A stretch of DNA of 64,000 bases from Rachicladosporium sp. CCFEE 5018. Its lineage: Eukaryota > Ascomycota > Dothideomycetes > Cladosporiales > Cladosporiaceae. The stretch's first letter is position 1, and every line of letters begins with the position of its first letter. The notes below the pieces were generated by a model that was given only the letters and a program-made list of their open reading frames with translations, ran no database searches and was not told the DNA's origin. The position numbers and the translations under genes are program-made. Of this stretch, positions 24,137-36,007 are shown one piece after another. The stretch covers positions 679,444-743,443 of the forward strand of contig KZ111156.1 of NCBI GenBank assembly GCA_002077045.2, given 5' to 3'.

Positions 24137-27100
24137 TCATTTCCCTTGCGTCTTTACTCCCATGACACCCCTTCCGAACCACTCTCCAACGACGCCAAAC
24201 CTCTCCCCACTGCGACTCAAGGCGTCCGTGAAGAGATCGTCCCTCCTCGAGCTCTCCACTTGTGCTGTCCGCAGCGCCCTCACAGTATCGTTGCCAGCCG
24301 CGCACAGTGGACACTCCACTTCTGACTCCTGACCTGGGGCTACGTTCAGGCACCTCGCGTGAAACGAGTGCTTGCACAAGAAGTGCACAGTAGGCAGATC
24401 AAGCGTCTTAGCGCAGGAAGAGCAGCGAGTAGCGGAGAACGAAGTCGGCTCGTTGTTGAGAGTGCTCAGAGAGGCCAATGTCTCCGTGGTGGAGTTTCGA
24501 TAGCTGGTAATGAGCCTCCGATTTTGCGTGATTTCGGCCCGTTCTCGTGCAACAGTCGTCGACAAGTAAGTTTTCACCAGCGCCATCGTCGCAACAGCAT
24601 TCTGTGACAGGATTTGTATGACTTGAAGAGGAGACATCAGATTCTCTTCGTCGATCTTCTTGAGCACCGCGGTTACCTCTGTGCCAGCGTCGGCGAGGAT
24701 CTGAGGACTTGATGTGAAGTATGCCAGAGCGGCAGGGTAGAGAGACGGATTCTGGGGACCGTACTTCTGCAAAGCGCGGATGGCGCCCCGAGTATCTTGC
24801 GCCGAGGCGTGAGAGCGGAAGATGTCGGCGTGAAGGTTCTGAGACTCGGAGACGAGCACTGTGCCAGCTCGGAACTCCTCGAGATCAGATAGGAGAAGAA
24901 TAGAGCTGGGATCAATTGGGCTCGTGGGTGACTCGATCAGTGCACGTGCCCTTCGCTCGTACTCCGTCTTCTCTTCGTTGCGTGTAGCCGAGGCTTTGTG
25001 AAGATACAGCTCGAAGAGCGTCGCAGTGAGCTCTGACTTATACGAGGACTCAAGATCTTCGCTGGCGAGTAAAGCCTCAAGAAAGGTGATGAACGCATCT
25101 GGGTGATCTATGAATGCTGAGAAAGCAACACGCGGTTTAGGGACTTCGTATTCGACGAACTCCCCAGGTATCGTGGTCTCAATGATCTGAGCTTGCTTTT
25201 GCGTCTCGCCGTCGGACGGAGACTGGACGGAGCTCGAGTTCATATACGGCAGAGGGATCAGTGCTGCCAAGTTCTGCACTGCACTCGTGGCGGTGGTGAC
25301 GAAGCCACCACCACGCTCCTGGTCCATGGGTGTCTTCTGGATGATCACTGTGTCCTTCTTCGGCCTGAAGGTACCAGTGAAGTATTCAATGAAGATCTGC
25401 GTCGCTTCAATCGGACAGTGCTCCAGCAACACGGTGCCATATTTCGTAAAGTTACTGTAAGCATCTGCAGGCTGAAGCCGCTGTATGTAGGCGATGGCTT
25501 CAGCGTATTTCTTCAAGTCTTCGATCAAGATGTCGACGACAAGGCCGTGCTCGTTGTGTCTTCTGGCAAGGAAAGCCGCTTGGTCGAAGTAGCCCGCTTG
25601 ACGACAAATGATGATTGCGGTGTCCAGATCGAAGCGAAGATCGCCTGGCTGCTTGATAAATGCCTCAAGCTTCTCGACATCTTTGAGCTTCGCATAGCAG
25701 TTCAATAGCAGGGTCGTATGGTCTGAAGTCGCTTTGTGGTGTTCGTGAAGTTCTTCGAGGTAATCGATCAGATTCTTGATCCGCTGATTGTCCAAGTACT
25801 TCCGGATCACCTGCGATGGCTCTGTGTTGTCAATGGCACTTAGATACTGCTGCATTGCTGTGTCGTAGTCGCCTTTCTGGTACAAGTAATCGCCATGTTT
25901 TCGGGAAATGGCATTCTGCTGAACGGCATCGACTTTATACTTTTGCGCAAGATTGATCGCAAGCATGTATAAATCGCGCTGATAGAGGATCTCAAGCTTC
26001 TGCTGGAAGGTCTTTTCGTGATATCTGTAGAGCTTGCCATCGATAGTGAGCAAGAATATGTCGCCCCAGATGCTAAAAAGGCTGCTGACTTGCGCCGAGA
26101 GCGATTCTGAGTACGCAATGAACTTAAGATCTGTGTCCAGGATCGTGAAAGAGCTGGTGTTGAGGATCTCAGTCGCCTGGGCAAACGCTCGCAGTGGCAC
26201 AGATCTTGCGAGTGCGCCTGTATTAGGCGGCGACACGATGAGCACGTAGTCACCGCTTATGCCTACAAGCTTCTTCGTACCCTCGTATGCGTAGGATGCA
26301 GCTCTACCTTGTGGACCGTAGGTGTAGACGGCGTCATCTCTGGCAACAATGATTTCCCTTGAGTCGGGATCAAGCGTCATACAGCCGACAGCACAGCCAT
26401 GCTCATCGAGAGTCCTTGCTGGAGATCCTTGCCCTTTGCCAGATATCGCCAACGCAGCGATACGCGCTGTTGTCGCGATATAGAGCGCGACAGTGTTGGC
26501 TTCGCGGAACTCCAGACCAGTGATAGGCTCTTCGGATTCGAACACAGTGCGCTGCTTCGTACCTCGGTCGTGTATCATGTCGCCACGCACAACGGTCACT
26601 GCGCCATTCGCGAAACCCACAGCCAGCTGTGCAAGATCGCCTGTGACCGCAAAGGCGCTGACAGGAAAGTTCTTGCGACCATTCTGAATGGATACAGTGC
26701 ATAAGCACCTGGGCTGTTGGGTCTTCTTCTCCAGCTGGTCGAGAGCCCAAACCTTCAACTCAGGCTCATGGACCAGATCCTCGGCTATCGACAAGAGATG
26801 AGAAGTCCCTGGGAGCTGCCGTATGTGAGACACGCTCCCAGAGCTGTGGGCCTGCCATGTTCGACTAGGCTTGAAGCTCTGGTCAAGGGAGTGGATAATT
26901 CCATCAGGAGTCCCGGCGTATATACGATCTGGTCCAGCACTCACACAGCTGACGTTCCCTTGCTACGCTTATCAGCGTAGTCATATGGCGAGAAATTACG
27001 GAACAATACCTACGTCTAAAGTCACCGTCCCATCGCCGTCAGGCAGACGGACTTGAGAGACATCGAAGAAACGGAATTGTTTCCACTTTGATCGAGGTCA

Positions 27101-27152
27101 GCGGGATGTGAGCATGGGGACGAATGACCGTATTTACCGATGTCAATGCCAT
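24137..27152 (-). CDS. vps11: Vacuolar sorting protein Vps11 (Pep5), complete copy
   Basis: A core subunit shared by the HOPS and CORVET tethering complexes at vacuole and endosome. Exons are 27152-27138 (MALTS), 27085-27010 and 26958-24137; the introns are 52 and 51 nt. The spliced product is 970 residues. The N-terminus MALTS/WKQFRFFDVSQVRLPDGD is typical of fungal Vps11 and is followed by a beta-propeller (to about residue 330). A long alpha-solenoid (clathrin-repeat type) and a C-terminal RING-H2 come next, with CSSC, FLCKHSFHARC and ECPLC as zinc ligands. This is the only copy in the window that keeps the solenoid C-terminus and RING, because the other two start at contig ends. The region upstream of 25495 has no second copy here. 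Confidence 0.96.
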
Positions 27153-29735
27153 GCTACAATTTCGCCATCGACTGCAAAACTAGTACGTCGTTGTCGGATG
27201 TCAACCTTCCACCTCAGCGGGTGACGAGCAGACGGAGCAATTGCTCACGCTAATTACGGTCGGCCAAATGTTGTATCACGCAAACGCGTCTCCCACTTGT
27301 GACTGCATGGCCAACCCACTCTCAATGTCAACACATTCGAGTCTGAGTGGCGCAGCTACTCATTACCTCAATATCAGCATGCGACAGATTTCTTGACGGT
27401 CTACCACTGACAGACGACACTCTCTGGCCTCAAAACATCGCACAGCTGGGCATCGCCACACGCACGCACTCCAACACGCTCCTCCTTTCACACAAACAAA
27501 TCACAAGCACATACCCTCCCCATAGTCATCCGAGCGCCACTCATCTGGCTCACGCTGGATCCAGCTAAACACTGCCTCGTTCACGTTCCGCCATACGCCC
27601 GCCAAAGCCCTCTGCACAGCGAGCCTCACAGCACGGTCTCACATGCTTCAGATCGCCCACAGTAGCGTGTGGTATGAGCGAGGGACGCGGTGCTCGGAAC
27701 TTAACCCTAAGCAATTTTCTCGGTCCAAGTATCGCGGTGCCACTCTGTGGCAAGCAGCTGGCTTTCTGACTAGCTGCCGACCTCTACTGTGTCGCTTTCT
27801 GTGTCTTTGAGATGCTGAGGGTGTCATGATGGGGTGAGGCAGTGAAAGGATTGCCGGATCATCCATGTCCGGTGCCCATCGACGGCAGTAAATCGGCAGC
27901 TTCATGTGTCGGCTTGGTCAGACCTCTTAGAGGCGCACGTCGAAGCTTGCTGGCTGGACACTTGCTCTGATCATTATGGACAGCTTTATGGCCGTGGCCG
28001 CGGTGGTGAGTCAGGATGAGGAACGGCAGAGTTGTTGGGCAATGTCATCTCGATATTGTCTTTTGGGTCTCGCATTGCTGTTGCTGAGTATGAGAGGTCT
28101 GGTGTTCTGCGTGGGGTTTGCCATACAGCGTCGCGAGTGCTGGGCAGTGAGCTTGACTTGGCAGATGCATTAGCAACTTCATCGTTGCCCGTGAGGGTTC
28201 GCTGGCTTTGACATAAGGCAGGCATTGTGAAGGCACAAGAAGAGCTTGTCAGTTGCTACTTGAGAACATAAGCCTACGTACAGGCCGTGAGGGATGGCAA
28301 GCTTCAACACAGCCTCCCACCTTACTCGTCCGAAAGACGCAATGCGTCCAGCGAGAAGGCCAGGTGACATACAGAAGCATGCCATTCCGACCGGCCAACC
28401 ATATTATGGCCTGACAACAGCTCCTGCACTCTTGTCGTCGTTACGAGCCTGCCCGACGTCTTTGCCAGGAGCTCGAGCGGTTGCTAAAGCTGAGTCGATG
28501 TCTCGCTACCCCATCATACGCACACGCACTCGCACAATGTCAGCATCAAGACTCCTCGCACTCCCAGACTGTGCCCTCTACACCCCACAGCAGAAACCCA
28601 GCACACCTTGTTATCCGCCACGCTGCTTACGCAGAAGGCCCCCGATCCTCCACTCCAGCTGCTGAACCGACCCGCCTCGAAGCCTGCATCGCAGCATCAA
28701 CACAGATGCAGCTGCCTAGTAGCAATGTCCGATCAGCCGCGTCAATCATCTCCATCCGCATGGGCCTCTTGTTCAGTCTTAGCAGAACAGGTCAAAGCCG
28801 GAGCGGACGTACGATCGATGAGCGCCGAACCCCAAACCAAAAGGTCTGCGTCTCTTTTCCCGGAGGTCAGCAGACCGCCTCGCAGTAACAGCGAGAAGTC
28901 GAGCGGCTTTTGCTGATGTACTTTGGCCGTCCGAACCCCTATGCCTTCCGAAGCTTCTGTGCGGAAGTGGAAGAATGGAATCAAAGACTTGTCTCTGAGG
29001 AAAGTGCTTACTACGAACGGAAAGAGGGAGAGTGTCAGAGTGCGTGTGCTGCTGATGATGTCTTGCAGATCGATGTGGCTTATCGAGCTGTGGTCGAAGT
29101 GGTATGATCGGATGACGGAAGCCTCGTCGTGTGCTTTCGAGGCGAGACTGACGGTTGTGTTGATGTTGTAGCGATTCTTGGAAAGCTTGCGATCTCCTGC
29201 CCTCGCTGTCAAGGCTGAAGCGCACAAGAAGCGGACCGAGCCCAGAGTAACTCGAGCATCCTGCACTAAACCGCACAGTCTACACAGCAGTCCGGCTTGG
29301 GTTATGAAATGGCGAAGGCGCTGCTCTACTGGCTGGGTCAACAACATTGCGTGGCGGGACCTCTCTCGAGTGAGGCTCAAAGCTTTGGCTTGTCTGCCTC
29401 ACATTGCTGCCAGCTTGGTGGACTTCGTCTTCTCCGTTCCATGGCACTCGCTGGGCGGCTTGTGATCTGCGTCAGTGCTGAATGCGATGACAGAGCTGTA
29501 ACGCAAAGTCCAAGTGCGTGGATGTTGAGACAATCCAGGTCTGTGGATGCATTTGGTGGTGCGTGGGAAAGTTACGAGCCAACCTGGGATTGCTTGAGCG
29601 CGTAGGCGCTATTTGCCGTCTCTCGAGCCTGCAAGGGTGAGAGGGACGGCCGGGACCCTTTTTATAAGTCCCCCAAGTATCCTGAAGTTGCCATTGCGGA
29701 GGACTGACTGCGCTGATAGGGGTGTCCTGATCACT
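27153..29735. other. 2.6-kb spacer between vps11 and MAPEG gene, copy 1
   Basis: No supported gene. The frame 28725-29171 (+) opens with ATG (MSDQPRQSSP...) but is split by a TGA at 28914 that is also present in the other two copies. Substitutions against the diverged copy (32254-34858) show no excess of silent changes in any frame. Several short frames, for example 27976-28173, are conserved in length but likewise show no coding-type constraint. Confidence 0.5.
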
Positions 29736-30191
29736 TCAAAGCCACATCGCCGCTCTCCCCAGCATTCCAAAGCAGAGCGCAACCCCAGTGATGTACGATC
29801 CTCTGCGCACGTAGCCCCAGCTCTGGGTATCGGTCTCCAGGTACACCTCCGTGTACAATAATCTGACCGTTAGCCACAGCACAGCAAACAAGCCAACTGA
29901 TAGACTCCTTTCGGCCTCACGCTCGGCCAGAATTCCAGCCAAGACAGCAGAGACGAAAAGCGGCATTTTCTCCATCAGATTGCCATGACAGGCCTTGCTG
30001 CGTTGAAAAGCTGCCCAATCTTCGGGCGACAGGCGCTTCTGCAGGAGCGCGAGCAGATCTGCGGACTTCGGATCGTTCTCGGCATGGAGGATCGGGGTGA
30101 CCTTCCTGGAGATGTTCATGGCGTGGTCATGAGGGTACAGTGCTAGGAGATAGTACAGGGGGATCGAGAGGATGGGGACGTTTGGTGCCAT
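29736..30191 (-). CDS. MAPEG-family membrane protein, copy 1
   Basis: 151 residues, single exon, ATG at 30191. It shows the fold of the MAPEG superfamily (membrane-associated proteins in eicosanoid and glutathione metabolism): a first helix at residues 8-20 (IPLYYLLALYPH), then the signature region FQRSKACHGNLMEKMPLF at residues 63-79, and further helices near 77-90, 98-113 and 130-150. Fungal members of this size usually lack a known substrate, so glutathione-dependent activity is only possible. It is divergent from the phosphatase-like gene, 693 bp away. Identical to the copy at 54132-54587. Confidence 0.88.
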   Translation of the reverse strand: MAPNVPILSIPLYYLLALYPHDHAMNISRKVTPILHAENDPKSADLLALLQKRLSPEDWAAFQRSKACHGNLMEKMPLFVSAVLAGILAEREAERSLSVGLFAVLWLTVRLLYTEVYLETDTQSWGYVRRGSYITGVALCFGMLGRAAMWL

Positions 30192-30884
30192 CGCGGATCA
30201 GACTTGACGGAGCGCTCGGGGTACTGTGAGACGTTGCTGCGAAGGGATGCAATGCTGTTGTGCAGATATGTGATTGGGAAGAGCGTGAGGATAATGTACC
30301 ACCTTGTGGGAAATCTTGATGCCTTGCGCAGACTGTGGACTGCATGTCATAGATCGACCGAGCGCGATTGCGTCGGGCATACGTTGCTAGCCAGCGCTCA
30401 GTCAACACCGGCGACGCTGACGAAGTAAGTATGATCGCTACTAATCATGTCCAACACCGTCCAAGTAAAAGTCACGACTTCCGCATGCACTGACCACTAG
30501 GTTATCGAAGGGCATCCCGCGGGCCCAGCCACCTCTACCCCGCGATGCAATCGCCAACGATCTCGAAGCAGTTTGGTCTCTTCCTCTTCCAGCACGTCTA
30601 CATGCATATCGACGACATCTATCGTAGGCTTGGAGTCACGAGACATGGCGTGCATCGATCGTGCATGCGTGCCCGCACTGTGATAAGAGCTGCAGCTAGC
30701 TAGCGGGACAGGTACGGAAGTGCATGCAGGTAGGTGAAGCTCTTCCTCTTTCTTCTTGTCATATACGGTCGCGTGGCAACAGTCCTGTCGTGTCTGCGGG
30801 AGGTCGTCAATTCACAGGAAAGGCTAGCTATCGTCGATAAGCCTCTGCCAGAAAGAACTCTTTGGGCCAACACAGCGCACCGCA
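30192..30884. promoter_or_regulatory. Divergent promoter region of MAPEG and phosphatase-like genes, copy 1
   Basis: Both flanking genes are transcribed away from it. I see no further gene. Confidence 0.45.
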
Positions 30885-31251
30885 ATGGCTTCCTTCCGTC
30901 TCCCCCACAGCCTTGTCGCCACCCTCGTCCTCCTCTCGCAGTCCAGCCTTGCGCAGTCAGACACGAGCAACTACAAAGTCTGGTCATCGGTGATCTTCCA
31001 GCGTATCGGCGAACGCACTCCCGATGTCCTGGGCTTCATCCCGACAACGTTGACCTCCCTCGGCGCCCAGCAAGCTCACAACGCTGGCTCCTTCTTCCGC
31101 GAGCGCTATGTGCCATCAGCGCCTTCTGTCTTCGGATCAGCCCGCGCAGGGATTGACGGATTGAATGCGAACACACCTTCGCCGCAAGAGGTATATGCTT
31201 TGGCGTTGGATACCCAGTCGAGCGTTGCTACTGCGCAAGCGTTCTTGCAGG
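30885..31251 (+). CDS. Histidine-phosphatase-like membrane protein, 5' fragment cut by contig end
   Basis: Only the first 122 codons remain before the N run. They include the signal peptide and the RIGERTP motif in which the catalytic histidine is isoleucine. The fragment is the same sequence as the start of the complete gene at 55281. Truncation is an assembly edge, not a mutation. Confidence 0.9.
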
Positions 31252-31351
31252 NNNNNNNNNNNNNNNNNNNNNNNNNNNNNNNNNNNNNNNNNNNNNNNNN
31301 NNNNNNNNNNNNNNNNNNNNNNNNNNNNNNNNNNNNNNNNNNNNNNNNNNN
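31252..31351. other. Assembly gap, 100 N
   Basis: Exactly 100 N, the conventional size for a gap of unknown length. The sequence on the left is the phosphatase-like exon 1 (+) and on the right is the middle of vps11 exon 3 (-), so the flanks are not contiguous biology. Confidence 0.99.
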
Positions 31352-32253
31352 CACCGCTTATGCCTACAAGCTTCTTCGTACCCTCGTATGCGTAGGATGC
31401 AGCTCTACCTTGTGGACCGTAGGTGTAGACGGCGTCATCTCTGGCAACAATGATTTCCCTTGAGTCGGGATCAAGCGTCATACAGCCGACAGCACAGCCA
31501 TGCTCATCGAGAGTCCTTGCTGGAGATCCTTGCCCTTTGCCAGATATCGCCAACGCAGCGATACGCGCTGTTGTCGCGATATAGAGCGCGACAGTGTTGG
31601 CTTCGCGGAACTCCAGACCAGTGATAGGCTCTTCGGATTCGAACACAGTGCGCTGCTTCGTACCTCGGTCGTGTATCAAGTCGCCACGCACAACGGTCAC
31701 TGCGCCATTCGCGAAACCCACAGCCAGCTGTGCAAGATCGCCTGTGACCGCAAAGGCGCTGACAGGAAAGTTCTTGCGACCATTCTGAATGGATACAGTG
31801 CATAAGCACCTGGGCTGTTGGGTCTTCTTCTCCAGCTGGTCGAGAGCCCAAACCTTCAACTCAGGCTCATGGACCAGATCCTCGGCTATCGACAAGAGAT
31901 GAGAAGTCCCTGGGAGCTGCCGTATGTGAGACACGCTCCCAGAGCTGTGGGCCTGCCATGTTCGACTAGGCTTGAAGCTCTGGTCAAGGGAGTGGATAAT
32001 TCCATCAGGAGTCCCGGCGTATATACGATCTGGTCCAGCACTCACACAGCTAACGTTCCCTTGCTACGCTTATCAGCGTAGTCATATGGCGAGAAATTAC
32101 GGAACAATACCTACGTCTAAAGTCACCGTCCCATCGCCATCAGGCAGACGGACTTGAGAGACATCGAAGAAACGGAATTGTTTCCACTTTGATCGAGGTC
32201 AGCGGGATGTGATCATGGGGACGAATGACCTTATTTACCGATGTCAATGCCAT
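31352..32253 (-). CDS. vps11: Vps11, N-terminal part only (contig 2 start), diverged copy
   Basis: Exons 32253-32239, 32186-32111 and 32059-31352 encode the first ~266 residues, ending at the gap. Over these exons only three differences from copy 1 are seen: 31679 (Met to Leu), 32052 and 32139 (both silent). This is far fewer than in the spacer that follows. The missing part is due to the contig boundary. Confidence 0.93.
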
Positions 32254-34858
32254 GCTACGATTTCGCCATCGACTGCAAAACTAGTACGTCGTTGTCGGAT
32301 GTCAACCTTCCACCTCAGCGGGTGACAAGCAGACGGAGCAATTGCTCACGCTAATTACGGTCGGCCAAATGTTGTATCACGCAAACGCGTCTCCGACCTG
32401 TGGCTTCGCGACTGCATGGCCAACCCACTCTCAATGTCAACACATTCGAGTCTGAGTGGCGCAGCTACTCATTACCTCAATACCAGCATGCGACAGATTT
32501 CTTGACGGTCTACCACTGACAGACGACACTCTCTGGCCTTGAAACATCGCACAGCTGGGCATCGCCACACGCACGCACTCCAACACGCTCCTCCTTTCAC
32601 ACAAACAAGTCACAAGCACATACCCTCCCCATAGTCATCCGAGCGCTACTCATCTGGCTCACGCTGGATCCAGCTAAACACTGCCTCGTTCACGTTCCGC
32701 CATACGCCCGCCAAAGCCCTCTGCACAGCGAGCCTCACAGCATGGTCTCACACGCTTCAGATCGCCAACAGCAGCGTGTGGTGTGAGCGAGGGACGCGGC
32801 GCTCGGAACTTAACCCTAAGCAATTTTCTCGGTTCAAGTATCGCGGTGCCACCTTGTGGCAAGCAGCTGGCTTTCTGACTAGCTGCTGAGCTCTACTGTG
32901 TTGCCTTCTGTGTCCTTGAGATGCTGAGGGTGTCATGGCAGGGTGAGGCAGTGAAAGGATTGCAGGATCAACCATGTCCGGTGCCCATCGACGGCAGTAA
33001 ATCGGCAGCTTCATGTGTCGGCTTGGTCAGACCTCCTAGAGGCGCACGTCGAAGCTTGCTGGCTGGGCACATGCTCTGCTCATTATGGACAGCTTCATGG
33101 CAGTGGTCGCGCTCGTTAGTCAGGATGAGGCACGGCAAAGTTGTCGGGCAATATCATCTCGATGTTGTCTCTTGGGTCTCGCATTGCTGTTGCTAAGTAT
33201 GAGAGGTCTGGTGTTCTACGGGGGGGCTGCCATACAGCGTTGCGCGTGCTGGGCAGTGAGCTTGACTTGGCAGATGCATTAGCAACTTCATCATTGCCCG
33301 TGAGGGTTCGCTAGCTCCGACTATAAGTCAGGCATTGTGAAGGCACAAGAAGAGCTTGTCAGCTGCTACTCGAGAGCATAAGCCTACCTACAGGCCCTGA
33401 GGGACGGCAAGCTTAAACACAACCTTCTACCTTACTCGCCCGAAAGACGTACTGCGTCCAGCGAGAAGGCTGGGTGACATACAGAAGCATGCCATTCCGA
33501 CCGGCCAGCCACACAATGGCCTGACGATAGCTCCTGCACTCTTGTGGTCATTACGAGCCTGTTCGACGTCTCTGCAAGCAGCCCAAGCGGTTGGTAAAGC
33601 TGAGTCAATGTCTCGCTAGCCCATCATAAGCACTCGCACACTGTCAGCATCAAGACTCCTCGCACTCCCAGACTGTACCCTTTACACCCAACAAAGACCC
33701 AGCACAACTTGTTATCCGCCACGCTGCTTGTGCAGAAGGCCCCCGATCCTCCACTTCAGCTTCCTGGCCGACTCGCCTTGAAGCCTGCATCGCAGTACCA
33801 ACACAGATGCAGTTGCCTCGTGGCAATGTCCGATCAGCCGCGTCAATCATCTCCGTCCGCATGGGTCTCTTGTTCAGCCTTGGCGGAACAAGTCAAAGCC
33901 GGAGCGGACGTACGATCGATGAGCGCCGAACCCCAACCCAAAAGGTCTGCATCCTCTTTCCCAGAGACCAGCAGATCGCCTCGCAATGACAGCGAGAAGT
34001 CGAGCGGCTTTTGCTGATGTGCTTTGGCCGTCCGAACCTCTATGCCTTCCGAAGCTTCTATGCGGAAGTGGAAGAATGGAATCAAAGACTTGTCTCTGAG
34101 GGAAGTGCTTACTACGAACGGAAAGAGGGAGTGTGTCAGAGTGCGTGTGCTGCTGATGTGGTCTTGCGAATCGATGGGGCTTATCGAGCTGTAGTTGAAG
34201 TGGTGCGATGGGATGATGGAAGACTTGTCGTGTGCTTTTAAAGCGAGACTGACGGGTGTGTTGATGTTGTAGCGATTCTCAGAAAGCTTGCGATCTCCTG
34301 CCAACCGACTTCTGCGGAGCAGCCCTCGCTGTCTAGGCCGAAGCGCACAAGGAGTGGACCGAGCCCGCAGTACCTCGAGCATTCTGTACCAACAGCGCAG
34401 TCTGCACAGCAGTCCGGCTTGGATCATGAGACGGCGAAGGCGCTGCTCTTCTGGCTGGGTCAACGACAGTGCGTTGCGGGACCTCTCTCGAGTGAGGCTC
34501 AAAGCTTTGGCTTGTCTGCTTTACATTGTTGCCAGCTTGGCGGACTTCGTCTTTTCCATTCCATGGCCCTTGTTGGACTGCTTTTGATCTGCGCAAGTGC
34601 TAAATGCAATGACGGAGCTTTGGCGCGAAGTCCAAGTGCGCAGAGGTCGAAACGTTCTGGGTCTGTGGATGCAATTGGTAATGCGTGGGAAAGTCAAGAG
34701 CCGACCTGGGATTGCTTGAGCGCGTGGGCGCTAATTGCCGTCCCTCGAGCCTGCAAGGGTGAGAGCGACGGCCGAAACCCTTTTTATAAGTCCCCCAAGT
34801 ATCTCGAAGTTGCCATTGCGGAGGACTGACTGCGCTAGTAGGGGGTTTCCTGATCACT
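32254..34858. other. Spacer between vps11 and MAPEG gene, diverged copy
   Basis: It corresponds to 27153-29735 with a net gain of 22 bp. The homologous disabled frame begins at 33826 and carries the same TGA at 34015. No gene is supported. Confidence 0.5.
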
Positions 34859-35314
34859 TCAAAGCCACATCGCCGCTCTCCCAAGCATACCAAAGCAGAG
34901 CGCGACCCCAGTGATGTACGATCCTCTGCGCACATAGCCCCAGCCCTGGGTATCGGTTTTCAGGTACACTGCCGTGTACAACGATCTGATCGTTAGCCAC
35001 AGCACAGCAAACAAGCCAACTGATAGACTCCTTTCGGCCTCACGCTCGGCTAGAACTCCAGCCAAGACAGCAGAGACGAAAAGCGGCATGTTCTCCATCA
35101 GATTGCCATGACAGGCCTTGCTGCGTTGAAAAGCTGCCCAATCTTCGGGCGACAGGCGCTTCTGCAGGAGAGCGAGCAGATCTGCGGACTTCGGATTGTT
35201 CTTGGCATGGAGGGTCGGGGTGGCCTTCCTGGAGATGTTCATGGCGTGGTCATGAGGGTACAGTGCTAGGAGATAGTACAGGGGGATCGAGAGGATGGGG
35301 GCGTTTGGTGCCAT
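34859..35314 (-). CDS. MAPEG-family membrane protein, diverged copy
   Basis: 151 residues, colinear with the copy at 29736-30191 and without indels. Roughly 4-5% of bases differ by eye, more at the C-terminal end (for example ETDTQSWGY becomes KTDTQGWGY). The signature region around residues 63-79 differs only by K to N near residue 75. Both copies look intact. Confidence 0.88.
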   Translation of the reverse strand: MAPNAPILSIPLYYLLALYPHDHAMNISRKATPTLHAKNNPKSADLLALLQKRLSPEDWAAFQRSKACHGNLMENMPLFVSAVLAGVLAEREAERSLSVGLFAVLWLTIRSLYTAVYLKTDTQGWGYVRRGSYITGVALCFGMLGRAAMWL

Positions 35315-36007
35315 CGCGGATCAGACTTGACGGTGCGCTTGGGGTACTGTAAGAGGTTGCTGCGAAGGGATGCAATGCTGTTGAGCAGATATGTGATTGG
35401 GAAGAGCGTAAGGATAATGTACCACCTTGTAGGAAATCTTGATGCCTTGCGCAGACTGTGGACTGCATGTCATAGATCGACCGAACGCGATTGCGTCGGG
35501 CATACGTTGCTAGCCAGCGCTCAGTCAACACCGGCGACGCTGACGAAGTAAGCATGATCGCTACTAAACATGTCCAACACCGTCCAAATAAAAGTCACGA
35601 CTTCCGCATGCACTGACCACTAGGTTATCGAAGGGCATCCCGCGGGCCCAGCCACCTCTACCCCGCGATGCAATCGCCAACGATCTCGAAGCAGTTTGGT
35701 CTCTTCCTCTTCCAGCACGTCTACATGCATATCGATGACATCTATCATAGGTGTGGAGTCACGAAACATGGCGTGCATCGATCGTGCATGCGTGCCCGCA
35801 CTGTGATAAGAGCTGCAGCTAGCTGGCGGGACAGGTACGGAAGGGCATGCGGGTAGGTGAAGCTCTTCCTCTTTCTTCTTGTCCAACACTGTCGCGTGGC
35901 AACAGTCCTGTCGTGTCTGCAGGAGGTCGTCAATTCACAGGAAAGGCTAGCTATCGTCGATAAGCCTCTGCCAGGAAGAACTCTTTGGGCCAACACAGCG
36001 CACCGCA
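35315..36007. promoter_or_regulatory. Divergent promoter region, diverged copy
   Basis: Same length (693 bp) as in copy 1, with scattered substitutions. No gene seen. Confidence 0.45.

Larger units (their letters stand above)
25495..31251. repeat. Near-identical 5757-bp block shared with 49891-55647
   Basis: Reaches exactly to the contig end at 31251 and matches the first 5757 bp of contig 3 at a constant offset of 24396, with no indels. By eye I find four mismatches, at 26057, 26075, 26201 and 26351. All are third codon positions in vps11 and all are silent. It covers vps11 5' part, the 2.6-kb spacer, the MAPEG gene and the phosphatase-like start. Confidence 0.93.

Noticed and set aside
27976..28173. 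65-codon hydrophobic frame present in all copies
   Set aside because: Substitutions between copies change amino acids more often than not, so there is no sign of coding constraint.
30885..31463. Open frames crossing the N runs (also 31137-32045 and 49718-51340)
   Set aside because: They join unrelated contigs through translated N bases and are not genes or fusions.
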